DNA of 64,000 bases from Sphingomonas sp. GTDB lineage: Bacteria > Pseudomonadota > Alphaproteobacteria > Sphingomonadales > Sphingomonadaceae. The notes under the pieces are model-generated. The model ran no database searches. It worked only from the letters and a program-made list of their open reading frames with translations, and was not told where the DNA came from. The DNA is taken from the NCBI RefSeq assembly GCF_019635455.1, contig NZ_JAHBZJ010000003.1, positions 186,001 through 250,000 of the forward strand. The letters are read 5' to 3'. This document shows positions 50,070 to 59,486 of the stretch, one piece after another (within the stretch, counting starts at the first letter, position 1; each line of letters begins with the position of its first letter). The translations under genes and the position numbers were made by a program.

Positions 50070-52490
50070 CTAAGCCGCCTGGGACACAAGTGAACTATTC
50101 GCCAAGTTCGGGAAATTTTCTTCCGCGAACCCAATCAATCGCTCAATCAATATTGCGCCGGCAATCGGCTTTTCAACGATCATTCCGACTTTTGCCGACA
50201 GAAGTGACGCGCGCATGTCATCGTCCAGCTTGCTCCACAGCACCGCCACCGCCGCGCCGCGCGCCTGGGCGGAGCTGGCCAGGCCCGCAACCGTCGCGCC
50301 GATATCGTCGCCAGCCGCGCGGAGCGTCGCTTCTTCCGCGAGCAGGAGCGTCGATGCGTCCAGCAGATCGACCGCCTCTTCGGGCGTTCCGGCAAACTGG
50401 ACCGATGCGAATGCCGGTTCGAGCAGGGTCCTGAGCATGCCGCGTGCGATCGGATTGCGATCGAGCACGACGATGCGGCGCGCGTTGCCGCTCACCCCGT
50501 CCCCGCCCGGCGCCTCCGCCAGATCGAGCGGCAGGTCGATGGTGAAGCAGGTGCCTGCACCTTCGTCGCTGCGTACCGCGACGTCGCCGCCCAGCGCGCG
50601 CGCAAGGTTGCGGACGATCGCAAGGCCCAGGCCGGTGCCACCGAACTTGCGCGTCGTGCCTGCATCGACCTGCTTGAACGATTCGAAGATTTCCTCATGC
50701 TTTTCGGCGGGGATGCCGATGCCGCTGTCGGTCACCGCGATGCACAGCCGCCCGCCCTCGGCAGACGCCGTCAGCGCGATCGTGCCGCTTTCGGTGAACT
50801 TGATCGCGTTGGACAACAGGTTGAACAACATCTGCCGGAGCCTGCCCGGATCCGTATTCACCCAGTTCGGCGCGCCATCGATATCGAGACGGAACTCCAG
50901 TCCCTTGCCGCGCGCCTGTTCCTGCCACATCCGCGCCGCGTCGCGCAGCGTTGCCTGAAGGTCGGTCGCGACCAGCTCGACCGACAGGTTCCCCGTTTCC
51001 ATCTTCGCGACGTCAAGAATGTCATCGACCAGCGCGCGCATCGTCATGCCGGCGCCGTGGACCACATCCAGCCGGTCGCGGGTCGCGGCGGGGACAGACG
51101 GATCGCGCAGCATGATCTGGGTCATGCCCAGGATGCCGTTGAGCGGCGTGCGGATCTCGTGGCTGGTCGTCGCCAGGAATTCGGTCTTCGCCTTCAGCGC
51201 CTTTTCGAGCGCAACGTTGGTTTCGTTGAGTTCGGTATTGGCCGCGCGCACCTGATTGCGGCTGCGCCGGATGGTGAACAGGCCGATGCTGAGCAGCGTG
51301 ATGATGATCAGCGTCGCGCCGCCCAGCCCGATGAAGATCGTGCGCTGGAATTCGGCGGCCCGGCGCAGCTCCTCGGCCTTCAGATTGGCGATGCGCAGTT
51401 CCTGATTGGCATAGTCGAACCGCGCCGCCATCAGTGCGATATTGGTCGATGTCGCCAGCTGCGCCGCCTCGTCGCCGAGATTGCGCACCCGTTCCAGATG
51501 GGCCAGCGCCTGTTTGGTTTCGCCACGCGCGCGATAGATTTCATAGGCGGTCAGATGCGCGTCGCGATAGGCGATCGTCGTGTCGGCGAGGCGAACCCCG
51601 GCAAAGGCGCGCGCGATCCGTGCTTCGGCGAGATCGAGCCGACCGCGGTCGAACGCCAGCTTCGCCGATACCGAAAGCAGCTTCCATTCCATCCCCGGTG
51701 CAACGCCGGAATCGATCAGCCGCTGTGCCTGGCCCAGCACCGCATCGGCATTGGCGGTATCCTTGTCGTGCAGATAGGCGCGGCCAAGATTGATCAGGAT
51801 CTGGGGCAGGATCTGCTCGGTTTCCAGCGACCGCGCGATCTTGAGCGCGCGGCGATACTGGGCGACCGCCTCTGCCGGCCGATCGAGCTGAAGCAGGACG
51901 TTGCCGCGATTGTTGAGCAGGAAGATCGACAGCTTCGGGTCGCCTTCATACACTTCCGACGCCTGCCGGAAATATTTGTCCGCGCTCGCAAGGTCGTTCG
52001 CCTGGGTATAGAGGGTGGCGATGGTTTGCAGGGTGATCGACTGGCTGCGCTTCTCGCCGACATCGGCGAAGATCGTATAGGCCTCCTGAAGCGAGGCGAG
52101 CGCCTCCGCGGGGCGCAGCTGGTCCTGCTGCACGCCCGCGCGCGCCAGCAACAGGTCGCCCTTCAGCTTGCCCGGACGGGGATCGCCGCTGATAAGCCGC
52201 AGCGCCCGTGCGATGCGCGGCGATGCGGCCTTTGCGTCGCGCATCCGGATCAGCGCCTCGCCCTGAAGCCATAATGCGGTGGCCGAGGCGGTCGCGCGCG
52301 CGGCAGGATCGGCGATAGTCGCCGCCTGTTTCTCCGCCGCCAGCGACAGCGCGAGCGCGTCGCGCGGTTCGCCGATCATCGCCGCTTTCGCCTTGTCGAT
52401 ATCGGCCTGTGCCGGGCCGCTCTGCGCGGCGGCGGGCATCGCCAGTCCAAGGCACAGCGTCGCCAATGCGAGGGCAATGCCGCGCAGCAT
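50070..52490 (-). CDS. Membrane sensor histidine kinase with TPR sensor and degenerate receiver
   Basis: About 806 residues. Signal/first membrane segment (MLRGIALALATLCLGLAMPAAAQ), a periplasmic TPR array (about 100-340), a transmembrane helix (about 360-380, IFIGLGGATLIIITLLSIGLF), HisKA with TTSHEIRTPLN, HATPase (LLSNAIKFTESG, DSGIGIP, GGTGLGLAI). The C-terminal receiver-like domain (RRIVVLDRNPIARGMLRTLL) has no phosphoacceptor Asp where LLLAEE stands, so it cannot be phosphorylated normally. Overlaps the EAL gene stop as TGATG. Confidence 0.9.
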   Translation of the reverse strand: MLRGIALALATLCLGLAMPAAAQSGPAQADIDKAKAAMIGEPRDALALSLAAEKQAATIADPAARATASATALWLQGEALIRMRDAKAASPRIARALRLISGDPRPGKLKGDLLLARAGVQQDQLRPAEALASLQEAYTIFADVGEKRSQSITLQTIATLYTQANDLASADKYFRQASEVYEGDPKLSIFLLNNRGNVLLQLDRPAEAVAQYRRALKIARSLETEQILPQILINLGRAYLHDKDTANADAVLGQAQRLIDSGVAPGMEWKLLSVSAKLAFDRGRLDLAEARIARAFAGVRLADTTIAYRDAHLTAYEIYRARGETKQALAHLERVRNLGDEAAQLATSTNIALMAARFDYANQELRIANLKAEELRRAAEFQRTIFIGLGGATLIIITLLSIGLFTIRRSRNQVRAANTELNETNVALEKALKAKTEFLATTSHEIRTPLNGILGMTQIMLRDPSVPAATRDRLDVVHGAGMTMRALVDDILDVAKMETGNLSVELVATDLQATLRDAARMWQEQARGKGLEFRLDIDGAPNWVNTDPGRLRQMLFNLLSNAIKFTESGTIALTASAEGGRLCIAVTDSGIGIPAEKHEEIFESFKQVDAGTTRKFGGTGLGLAIVRNLARALGGDVAVRSDEGAGTCFTIDLPLDLAEAPGGDGVSGNARRIVVLDRNPIARGMLRTLLEPAFASVQFAGTPEEAVDLLDASTLLLAEEATLRAAGDDIGATVAGLASSAQARGAAVAVLWSKLDDDMRASLLSAKVGMIVEKPIAGAILIERLIGFAEENFPNLANSSLVSQAA

Positions 52491-53884
52491 CACCCGGCCT
52501 TCCGGCGGAATCCCTGCAAGGCCGCGAAGCTGGGCCGCGCACTGGACACCGACTTGAAACCTTCCTCATCCAGATAACGGATGAACGCATCGAGCGCGAT
52601 CGGCCGGCTGAGCAGATATCCCTGCACCATATCGCACCCCATCACGCTGAGCAGCGCCAGCGCGGCGGGCGTTTCGACACCTTCGGCGGTCACTTCCATT
52701 TCCAGCGCATGGGCGAGATCGATGGTCGATCGCACGATCAGCGGATCGCGATTGCTGCTGGTCAGTTGCATCACGAACATCTTGTCGATCTTGAGTTCGG
52801 TGGCCGGCAGCTGCTTGAGATAGGCGAGCGATGACAGGCCGGCACCGTAATCGTCGATCGCGAGCGGAATCCCGATGTCCGAAAACAGTTTGAGATGGCG
52901 GATCGCGCTTTCGGGATCGCGGATGACCGCGGTTTCGGTAATTTCGAACCCGATCTTCGCGTCCGATTCCCGAACGATGCGGCACGCCTCTTCGACGAAA
53001 GCGGTGTCCGCCAGAAGCACGCCGGAAATATTGATGAACACCGGCATGTCGTGGCCGTGCGCGGCCAGGACGCGCTGATCGGCGATCACCTGCCGCAACG
53101 TCCACAGGGTCAGGCCGGCAATCTCCCCACCCTCTTCCGCCGCAGAGATGAAATCACCCGGCAGGATCAGCCCGCGCACCGGATGCTGCCAGCGGACCAG
53201 CGCCTCCGCGCTCGACACCGCTTCGCGCCGGACGTTCACCTTTGGCTGATATTGCAGGAACATCTGGCCCGCACTGATCGCACGCGGCAGTTCGCGCATC
53301 AGGCTGACGCGATCGAAGGCGACTCCCGCCTGCGACAGGTCGAGCGTGACGACGCGCGCCTCCTGCCGCGCCTGCTCCAGCGCCGCTTCGGCAGCCTCGC
53401 TCAGGCGCACCTCATCGTCATCGCTGGCGGCAGCAACGGCCAGGCCCCAGCGCATCTGGATCAGGTGACGTTCGCCATCAAGGTCGAGCGTGCGCGCGAA
53501 CACGCGACAAAGCTCCTCCACTGATGCCGTCGCCTTTGCCGGCGTGTCGGATTCAAAGGAAAGTTCGACCAGCGCCCGCCCGACCACGGCCAGGCGAATA
53601 CCGGGGTGAAGCGATCCGATATGCTCGGCCACGTCACATGCCAGCGTGTCCGCCCGCGCCCGACCGAGATGCCGGCGCAATGATTGAAAATTGACGATCT
53701 CGCACAGCGCAATCGCGCGCCAGGGCCTGGCGCGTGCGCGGCCACGTTCGTCGGCGTCGTCGGCGTGCTCAGCATCGAACGAGCGGATCGGGTTGAGCAT
53801 ATCGAACGCGAGCGGCGGCAGGCCCGAGGGCGTGGCTTGCCCGGGCGGGTGCATTCCCGCGCTGAAATCGCCGAGGTTCGACAT
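52490..53884 (-). CDS. EAL-domain c-di-GMP phosphodiesterase
   Basis: 464 residues. N-terminal region (about 60-190) is GGDEF-like in shape but lacks GGDEF. The EAL domain is complete: SAEALVRWQHP, FINISG, FEITETA, IDDYGAG, LKIDKMF, AEGVET and QGYLLSRP, so catalysis is expected. First gene of an operon with the kinase and response regulator; the output is probably c-di-GMP turnover tied to the kinase signal. Confidence 0.9.
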   Translation of the reverse strand: MSNLGDFSAGMHPPGQATPSGLPPLAFDMLNPIRSFDAEHADDADERGRARARPWRAIALCEIVNFQSLRRHLGRARADTLACDVAEHIGSLHPGIRLAVVGRALVELSFESDTPAKATASVEELCRVFARTLDLDGERHLIQMRWGLAVAAASDDDEVRLSEAAEAALEQARQEARVVTLDLSQAGVAFDRVSLMRELPRAISAGQMFLQYQPKVNVRREAVSSAEALVRWQHPVRGLILPGDFISAAEEGGEIAGLTLWTLRQVIADQRVLAAHGHDMPVFINISGVLLADTAFVEEACRIVRESDAKIGFEITETAVIRDPESAIRHLKLFSDIGIPLAIDDYGAGLSSLAYLKQLPATELKIDKMFVMQLTSSNRDPLIVRSTIDLAHALEMEVTAEGVETPAALALLSVMGCDMVQGYLLSRPIALDAFIRYLDEEGFKSVSSARPSFAALQGFRRKAG

Positions 53885-53975
53885 CACCCGACCGGGATAG
53901 GCGCTACTCTTGAAAGAACCCTTAAGGACGAAATCCCCGCGATGGGCGATCGCGTCGCATTCACGCCGCCCCCGA

Positions 53976-54027
53976 TTGATTTATGGTTATTTTTTCGGTA
54001 ACCAATATGGGTGCGCCTTTTGCGCAC
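53976..54027 (+). promoter_or_regulatory. AT-rich promoter-like region and hairpin before the 17-codon gene
   Basis: TTGATT (53976-53981), 17 bases, TAACCA in an AT-rich island unusual for this genome, followed by a perfect 6-bp stem GTGCGC-CTTTT-GCGCAC (54011-54027). Confidence 0.4.
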
Positions 54028-54042
54028 AATGGGAGAAAACAC

Positions 54043-54096
54043 ATGTTCAACCTTCTTTTCCGGGAAGGCTACGGCGACGATCTTCGTCCCTGGTAA
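54043..54096 (+). CDS. 17-residue peptide ORF
   Basis: ATG TTC AAC ... TGG TAA encodes MFNLLFREGYGDDLRPW. GGGAG lies 7 bases before the ATG. A strong hairpin begins 8 bases after the stop. The setting, promoter-like region, stem, ribosome site, short ORF and hairpin, in a 598-base gap without other genes, suggests a real small transcript or leader peptide. No family known to me. Confidence 0.5.
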   Translation: MFNLLFREGYGDDLRPW

Positions 54097-54104
54097 CCTC
54101 TCCG

Positions 54105-54160
54105 GCCCGGGCGGATGAATCTGCGGAAACGCGCGATTTCATCTCGCCCGGGCTTATTTC
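54105..54160 (+). terminator. Strong stem-loop after the 17-codon ORF (terminator or attenuator)
   Basis: GCCCGGGCG + GATGAA pair with TTCATC + CGCCCGGGC (15 bp with one bulged T at 54144). The loop contains GCG-GAAA-CGC, a GNRA tetraloop mini-hairpin. TTATTT follows. The stem energy must be high. Confidence 0.65.
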
Positions 54161-54486
54161 CCCATCCCAGGCGCGCGATGCCGGTTGGCCGCGCGCTTTT
54201 TTGATGCCTGCGTCCTTGATGGCCGCGACGCCACCGATCGGGTCAATTCCTGCGGCGACCAGAAGGACCGATCAAGCCCGGCGAGCGGAAAGGGGCGATC
54301 GCACCTCACCCCTTCCGCGACGCCGCGACGCGCGCATCCGGACGGTCCGATAGCCGTGTGCGCCCTTCGCGCTCCCCGGAGCATCCGCCGGCGCCGCCCG
54401 CACAATCGCGGGGCGTGACCCCATCTCACCCCGTCTAAAGTTTATCTAGATCGCACGCGGCGCACCGGCTCACTAGATCGGCGGCC
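54161..54486 (+). other. Non-coding leader of the cys operon
   Basis: No convincing ORF. Near the end, CTAGATCG occurs twice (54446-54453 and 54473-54480, 27 bases apart) in an AT-richer stretch (AAAGTTTATCTAGA) just before cysD; this may be the promoter and regulator site of the sulfate-activation operon. Confidence 0.4.
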
Positions 54487-55383
54487 ATGCAACCGCTTAC
54501 CCATCTCGCCCGGCTGGAGGCCGAGAGCATCCACATCCTGCGCGAAGTCGTCGCCGAGGCGGAACGCCCCGTGATGCTCTATTCGGTCGGCAAGGACAGT
54601 GCGGTGATGCTCCATCTCGCACGTAAGGCGTTCTTTCCCGCGCCGCCGCCCTTCCCGCTGTTGCACGTCGATACCACGTGGAAGTTTCGCGCCATGTACG
54701 AACTGCGCGACCGCGCGGCGCGGGCTGCGGGGATGGAATTGCTGGTCCACCAGAATCCCGAAGCGAAGGCCCGGGGGATCAACCCGTTCGATCATGGCGG
54801 GCTGCACACCGACATGTGGAAGACCGAGGGGCTGAAACAGGCGCTCGACGCCCACGGGTTCGACGCTGCGTTCGGCGGCGCCCGGCGCGACGAGGAAAAG
54901 AGCCGGGCGAAGGAGCGCGTATTCAGCTTTCGCTCCGCCAGCCATCGCTGGGACCCCAAGGCGCAGCGGCCGGAACTGTGGCGCCTGTACAATGGCCGCA
55001 AGGCAAAGGGGGAGAGCATCCGCGTCTTCCCGCTGTCCAACTGGACCGAGCTGGATATCTGGCAATATATCCGTGCCGAGGGGATCGAGATCGTCCCGCT
55101 CTATTTCGCCGCGCCGCGCCCGACCGTGGTCCGTGACGGCATGATCCTGATGGTCGATGACGACCGCTTTCCGCTGGCGGGGGAAGTGCCGGTCGAACGT
55201 TCGATCCGGTTCCGCACGCTTGGCTGTTACCCGCTCACCGGAGCGGTGGAGAGCCGGGCCGCCAGCCTGGACGAGGTCATCCAGGAAATGCTGCTGACCA
55301 CCACCAGCGAACGGCAGGGCCGCGCCATCGACCACGACCAGAGCGCGAGCATGGAGAAAAAGAAGCAGGAGGGCTATTTCTGA
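54487..55383 (+). CDS. cysD: Sulfate adenylyltransferase subunit 2
   Basis: Small subunit of ATP sulfurylase, makes APS from sulfate and ATP with CysN. 298 residues: PP-loop [54 protein letters not shown]. Stop overlaps the cysNC start (TGATG). Confidence 0.97.
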   Translation: MQPLTHLARLEAESIHILREVVAEAERPVMLYSVGKDSAVMLHLARKAFFPAPPPFPLLHVDTTWKFRAMYELRDRAARAAGMELLVHQNPEAKARGINPFDHGGLHTDMWKTEGLKQALDAHGFDAAFGGARRDEEKSRAKERVFSFRSASHRWDPKAQRPELWRLYNGRKAKGESIRVFPLSNWTELDIWQYIRAEGIEIVPLYFAAPRPTVVRDGMILMVDDDRFPLAGEVPVERSIRFRTLGCYPLTGAVESRAASLDEVIQEMLLTTTSERQGRAIDHDQSASMEKKKQEGYF

Positions 55384-57302
55384 TGCCCACGCCATCCTAT
55401 CGCCCCGACGATCTGATCGCGACCGACATCGCGGCCTATCTGGCGCAACATCAGTCGAAATCGCTGCTCCGCTTCATCACCTGTGGCAGCGTCGATGACG
55501 GCAAATCGACGCTGATCGGCCGGCTGCTCTATGACAGCCGCCAGATTTTCGAGGATCAGCTGACTGCGCTGGAGGCCGACAGCAAGCGGGTCGGGACGCA
55601 GGGGCAGGACATCGATTTCGCGTTGCTGGTCGACGGGTTGGCGGCGGAGCGTGAACAGGGGATCACGATCGACGTCGCCTATCGCTTTTTCGCGACGGAA
55701 AAGCGCAAGTTCATCGTCGCCGATACGCCGGGCCACGAACAATATACGCGCAACATGGTCACGGGCGCATCGACCGCCGATCTGGCGGTGATCCTGATCG
55801 ACGCGCGCAAGGGCGTCCTGACGCAGACGCGCCGCCACAGCTTCCTCGCTCATCTGCTGGGAATCCGCCAGATCGTGCTGGCCGTGAACAAGATGGATCT
55901 TGTGGGATATGACCAGGCGGTGTTCGACCGCATCGTCGCAGACTATCGCGCCTTCGCCACCGAAATCGGCATCGCGGACTTCACCGCGATCCCGCTATCC
56001 GGCCTGGCCGGCGATAACATCGCGACGCGCTCCACGGCCACGCCCTGGTATGACGGGCCGGTTCTGATCGAGCATCTGGAAACGGTGCAGGTGGCGGACG
56101 CGGACCGCGACGCAGCTGGCTTTCGCATGCCCGTACAATGGGTCAATCGGCCCAATCTCGACTTTCGCGGCTTTGCCGGCACTATCGCGGAAGGCCGCGT
56201 GACGCCGGGCGACCGGGTCCGCATCCTTCCTTCCGGCCGGCTCACGACCGTGGCCCGGATCGTGACATTCGACGGCGACCTGGACGCGGCAGGGCGCGAC
56301 CAGTCGGTAACGCTGACCCTGGCGGACGAAGTCGATTGTTCGCGCGGGGACGTGATCGCCGCCGCCGACGACCCGCCCGAAGTCGCCGATCAGTTCAGTG
56401 CGACGATCGTGTGGATGGACCCCACCGCCCTTCTGCCGGGCCGAGGCTATTGGCTGAAGATCGGCACCCAGACGGTCGGGGCCACGGTGCGCGAGCCGGA
56501 ACACGCGATCGACGTCAACACGATGGCAAAGCTGTCCGCCAAGACGCTGGAACTCAACGATATCGGCGTGGCGGAAATCGCGACCGACCGGGGTATCGTG
56601 TTCGAACCCTATCGCCGGAACCGCGATCTGGGCGGGTTCATCCTGATCGACAAGCTGACCAACGCGACCATCGCGGCGGGCATGATCGATCGCCCGCTAC
56701 GTCGCGCCCACCAGATCCACTGGCAGGCGGTGGAGATCACGCGCGACCGCCATGCCGCGCAAAAAGGACAGCAGGCGCGGGTGCTGTGGTTCACCGGCCT
56801 TTCCGGCGCGGGAAAATCGACGATTGCCAATCTGGTCGAGAAGAAGCTGCACGCGATGGGCAAGCACAGCTTCCTGCTCGACGGCGACAATATCCGTCAC
56901 GGATTGAACCGCGACCTGGGGTTCAGCGACGCCGACCGGATCGAGAATGTGCGGCGGGTCGGCGAGGTCGCGCGCCTGATGGCCGATGCGGGGTTGATCG
57001 TCCTCACCGCCTTCATATCGCCCTTCCGCGCCGAACGCGAAATGGTGCGGCGCATGCTGCCCGATGGCGAGTTCTTCGAAATCTTCGTCGATACGCCGCT
57101 GGCCGAGGCGGAGCGCCGTGACGTGAAGGGCCTGTACAAAAAGGCCCGCGCCGGCGAGATCGCGAACTTCACCGGCATTTCGAGCGCCTATGAAGCACCC
57201 GCCAACCCCGAAATCCGGATCGACACGACAAAACAAACAGCTGAGGATGCTGCCGAATTGATCGTCGAGCGGATCATCGGTATCTGGTCTCCGACGCTGT
57301 GA
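55383..57302 (+). CDS. cysN: Fused sulfate adenylyltransferase subunit 1 / adenylylsulfate kinase
   Basis: 639 residues: GTPase CysN ([31 protein letters not shown]) about 1-450, then APS kinase CysC (Walker [30 protein letters not shown]) about 455-639. One protein thus links APS synthesis to PAPS synthesis, as in NodQ-type fusions. With CysD it forms the sulfate activation complex in the cytoplasm. Confidence 0.96.
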   Translation: MPTPSYRPDDLIATDIAAYLAQHQSKSLLRFITCGSVDDGKSTLIGRLLYDSRQIFEDQLTALEADSKRVGTQGQDIDFALLVDGLAAEREQGITIDVAYRFFATEKRKFIVADTPGHEQYTRNMVTGASTADLAVILIDARKGVLTQTRRHSFLAHLLGIRQIVLAVNKMDLVGYDQAVFDRIVADYRAFATEIGIADFTAIPLSGLAGDNIATRSTATPWYDGPVLIEHLETVQVADADRDAAGFRMPVQWVNRPNLDFRGFAGTIAEGRVTPGDRVRILPSGRLTTVARIVTFDGDLDAAGRDQSVTLTLADEVDCSRGDVIAAADDPPEVADQFSATIVWMDPTALLPGRGYWLKIGTQTVGATVREPEHAIDVNTMAKLSAKTLELNDIGVAEIATDRGIVFEPYRRNRDLGGFILIDKLTNATIAAGMIDRPLRRAHQIHWQAVEITRDRHAAQKGQQARVLWFTGLSGAGKSTIANLVEKKLHAMGKHSFLLDGDNIRHGLNRDLGFSDADRIENVRRVGEVARLMADAGLIVLTAFISPFRAEREMVRRMLPDGEFFEIFVDTPLAEAERRDVKGLYKKARAGEIANFTGISSAYEAPANPEIRIDTTKQTAEDAAELIVERIIGIWSPTL

Positions 57303-57336
57303 GTATGTCAGCTTCAGCGCGTGTCGGAGATTTGTG

Positions 57337-57504
57337 TTGGATAGGTTCGAAGTGCGCGAACTGGTGGCTTTCGGGCTCATCGGTCTGCTCGTCATCGGGG
57401 CTAGCGTTGGGGGGATCATCGCGCGACGTCGCGCGCGCATCCGCAAGCTGCGGCTGGCGGGAGACGGTGCGACGAAACGGCGCGAGTTTGAGCGCCGGCG
57501 TTAG
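57337..57504 (+). CDS. Small membrane protein between cysNC and cysQ
   Basis: 55 residues from a TTG start (GGAG 7 bases upstream; GTG 57334 is an alternative): DRFEVRELVAFGLIGLLVIGASVGGIIARRRARIRKLRL... One transmembrane helix with a very basic C-terminus. Fits between the two cys genes with no room to spare. Unknown function; possibly membrane anchoring of a pathway enzyme. Confidence 0.7.
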   Translation: MDRFEVRELVAFGLIGLLVIGASVGGIIARRRARIRKLRLAGDGATKRREFERRR

Positions 57505-57531
57505 GCGCGCCGCGCCAGGCGGGCGGCCGTG

Positions 57532-58254
57532 ATGAGCGCGGATGCCGAACTGGCCCGTCGCGCGGCCGAAGCCGCCGGAGCGTTGCTTCTTCAAATCCAG
57601 TCCGAATCCCGTGACGGCGCCAGGGGTGACCGGGACGCGAACCGCCTGATCCTGGACCTACTGCGCGCCGAACGCTCCGACGACGCGATCCTGTCGGAAG
57701 AATCGCCCGACGATCCGGCCCGGCTGGGCGCACGCCGGGTGTGGATCGTCGATCCGCTCGACGGGACACGCGAATTCGCCGAGGGGCGCGCGGACTGGGC
57801 CGTGCATGTCGCGCTGGCGATCGATGGCGCGCCCGCGCTCGGCGCGGTCGGCCTCCCCCGGCGCGGACTCGTGCTGACCAGCGCCGCGCCGCCCGCCCTT
57901 CCCCCCGCCGCCGATCCGCCGCGCGTGCTGGTCAGCCGCAGCCGCCCGAGCGCGCTGTGCCGGGGTGTCGCCGACGCACTCGCCGGGGAAACCATCGGCA
58001 TGGGATCGGCGGGCGCGAAGGCGATGGCGATCGTTCTGGGCGAGGCGGAAATCTACCTGCATACCGGCGGACAGCATCAGTGGGACAATTGCGCGCCGGC
58101 CGCCGTCGCGCTCGCCGCCGGATTGCACGCGTCGCGGATCGACGGATCGCCGCTCGTCTATAATGGCGCCGACACGCTGGTTCCCGATCTGTTGATCTGT
58201 CGCCGCGAATTGGCTCCGCAAATCCTGGAACTGGCCGCCCGGCACCTGATGTAG
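57532..58254 (+). CDS. cysQ: 3'(2'),5'-bisphosphate nucleotidase CysQ
   Basis: Hydrolyses PAP (by-product of PAPS use) to AMP and phosphate; Li-sensitive inositol-phosphatase fold. 240 residues with the metal motif VWIVDPLDGTREF and GQHQWDNCAPAAVALAAG. The first codons are GTG-ATG at 57529; ATG 57532 is used. Last gene of the cys operon. Confidence 0.92.
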   Translation: MSADAELARRAAEAAGALLLQIQSESRDGARGDRDANRLILDLLRAERSDDAILSEESPDDPARLGARRVWIVDPLDGTREFAEGRADWAVHVALAIDGAPALGAVGLPRRGLVLTSAAPPALPPAADPPRVLVSRSRPSALCRGVADALAGETIGMGSAGAKAMAIVLGEAEIYLHTGGQHQWDNCAPAAVALAAGLHASRIDGSPLVYNGADTLVPDLLICRRELAPQILELAARHLM

Positions 58255-58261
58255 ATTCGAT

Positions 58262-58288
58262 GCGACTCGTGGATTCAGCGCGAGTCGC
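58262..58288 (+). terminator. Probable terminator of the cys operon
   Basis: Perfect 8-bp stem GCGACTCG / CGAGTCGC with an 11-base loop 8 bases after the cysQ stop; followed by GCTTTG, so weak T-run. Confidence 0.5.
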
Positions 58289-58301
58289 GCTTTGACTTGC
58301 G

Positions 58302-58317
58302 TTACCGAACACGGTAA
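58302..58317. promoter_or_regulatory. Inverted repeat upstream of the SET-domain gene
   Basis: TTACCG, 4 bases, CGGTAA, perfect, placed inside a promoter-like frame TTGACT-N17-TAAACA (58292-58320). Possible operator for the membrane-SET gene. Confidence 0.4.
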
Positions 58318-58343
58318 ACAAACCTCCTTAACAGGGGGGCTGT

Positions 58344-59486
58344 ATGGGCGCCGGAATCTGGTTCGCGATCGCGATGGGGCTGAGCTTCGCGGCTTATGGC
58401 GCGTATCTGCTCGGCCTGCGGCGACAGATCGTTCAGCCCAATCGTGCCTCATGGTTGATCTGGAGCGCGTCGGCGACGGCGGAGGCACTGACCTATCAGG
58501 CGGTCAATCCCGGCGCGTTACAGGGGTGGGTATTCCTGCTCTCCGCCGCATGCTGCGCGGTCGTCACCATTGCCCTGTGGCGGCGATCGAGCTGGGCGCC
58601 GCCGACGATGATCGAATCGGTATGCATCGCGGCCTGCCTGATCGCGCTGGTGATCTGGATCGCCTTTCGCGAGGCGTTCTGGGCGCACATGCTGGTGGTC
58701 GCGGCGGTGCCGGTCAGCTTCTGGCCCACCTGGGCGAGCGTGTGGAAGGACCGCCGGCGCGAACGTTCGCCCTCCTGGGGCCTGTGGACGCTGGGCGATC
58801 TGGCCACGCTGATCGTCGCGACGCGCACCGGGGGCAATGGCGTCGATCAATATGCCTATATCTTCGTCGAACTCGCCTGCCACGCCAGCGTGTGGTTCAT
58901 GATCGGCCTCGCCACGCTCAATCCGCTCCGCTCGCTCGGCTGGAAGCGCGGCGGGTTCCTGATCCTCGATCGCTATCACCCGGCGCGCAACCTGTTCGCG
59001 GTGGGAGAGAACCACCTTGGCAAGGCAGTCTATGCGACCTGCCGCTTTGCCGAGGGCGCGGAACTGATGCGCTTCACCGGCCGCCGTTTCCATGTCGATG
59101 AAATCCCCAGCCTGATGCGCGGCAGCGACGACCGGTTCGTGCAGGTGACGCCCGACCATTATATGGGGCCGTCGGGGCAGCTGGACGATCTGGTCAATCA
59201 CAGCTGCGCCCCCAATGCAGGGCTGCGTTTCACCGATGACGGCGTCATCCTGGTCGCCATCCGCGACATCGCGAGCGGCGACGAGGTGACGTGGGACTAT
59301 TCGACCACCCTCGCCCAGTCGAACTGGCACATGATCTGCCAGTGCCGCAGCGAGAGCTGTCGGCGCGTGATCGGCAATTTCGAGACGCTGGACCCTGATC
59401 GGCAGGAATTTTTCCGCGCCCGCAATCTCGTCGCCCCCTATCTGCGCCGCAGCGACAAGGTGAAGCCGGTCCGGCGCTCGGCCTAG
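58344..59486 (+). CDS. Membrane protein fused to a SET methyltransferase domain
   Basis: 380 residues. The first 205 hold about seven hydrophobic helices in two similar halves (QPNRASWLIWSASATAEALTY and PTWASVWKDRRRERSPSWGLWTLGD), a PQ-loop-like look. Residues about 212-350 are a complete SET domain: ENHLGKAVYA, cofactor motif N285-H286-S287-C288 (VNHSCAPN), catalytic-type Tyr319 in GDEVTWDYS, and a post-SET CxCx4C (Cys332, 334, 339). SET enzymes methylate protein lysines. The order in front of the membrane part places the SET domain at the C-terminus, probably in the cytoplasm. Substrate unknown. The stop overlaps the convergent neighbour's stop (CTAG). Confidence 0.88.
   Translation: MGAGIWFAIAMGLSFAAYGAYLLGLRRQIVQPNRASWLIWSASATAEALTYQAVNPGALQGWVFLLSAACCAVVTIALWRRSSWAPPTMIESVCIAACLIALVIWIAFREAFWAHMLVVAAVPVSFWPTWASVWKDRRRERSPSWGLWTLGDLATLIVATRTGGNGVDQYAYIFVELACHASVWFMIGLATLNPLRSLGWKRGGFLILDRYHPARNLFAVGENHLGKAVYATCRFAEGAELMRFTGRRFHVDEIPSLMRGSDDRFVQVTPDHYMGPSGQLDDLVNHSCAPNAGLRFTDDGVILVAIRDIASGDEVTWDYSTTLAQSNWHMICQCRSESCRRVIGNFETLDPDRQEFFRARNLVAPYLRRSDKVKPVRRSA

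Noticed and set aside
54190..54430. Open frames of 77-91 codons in the gap before cysD
   Set aside because: Composition is random-like (Arg/Pro/Ser-rich), no ribosome site, no motif.
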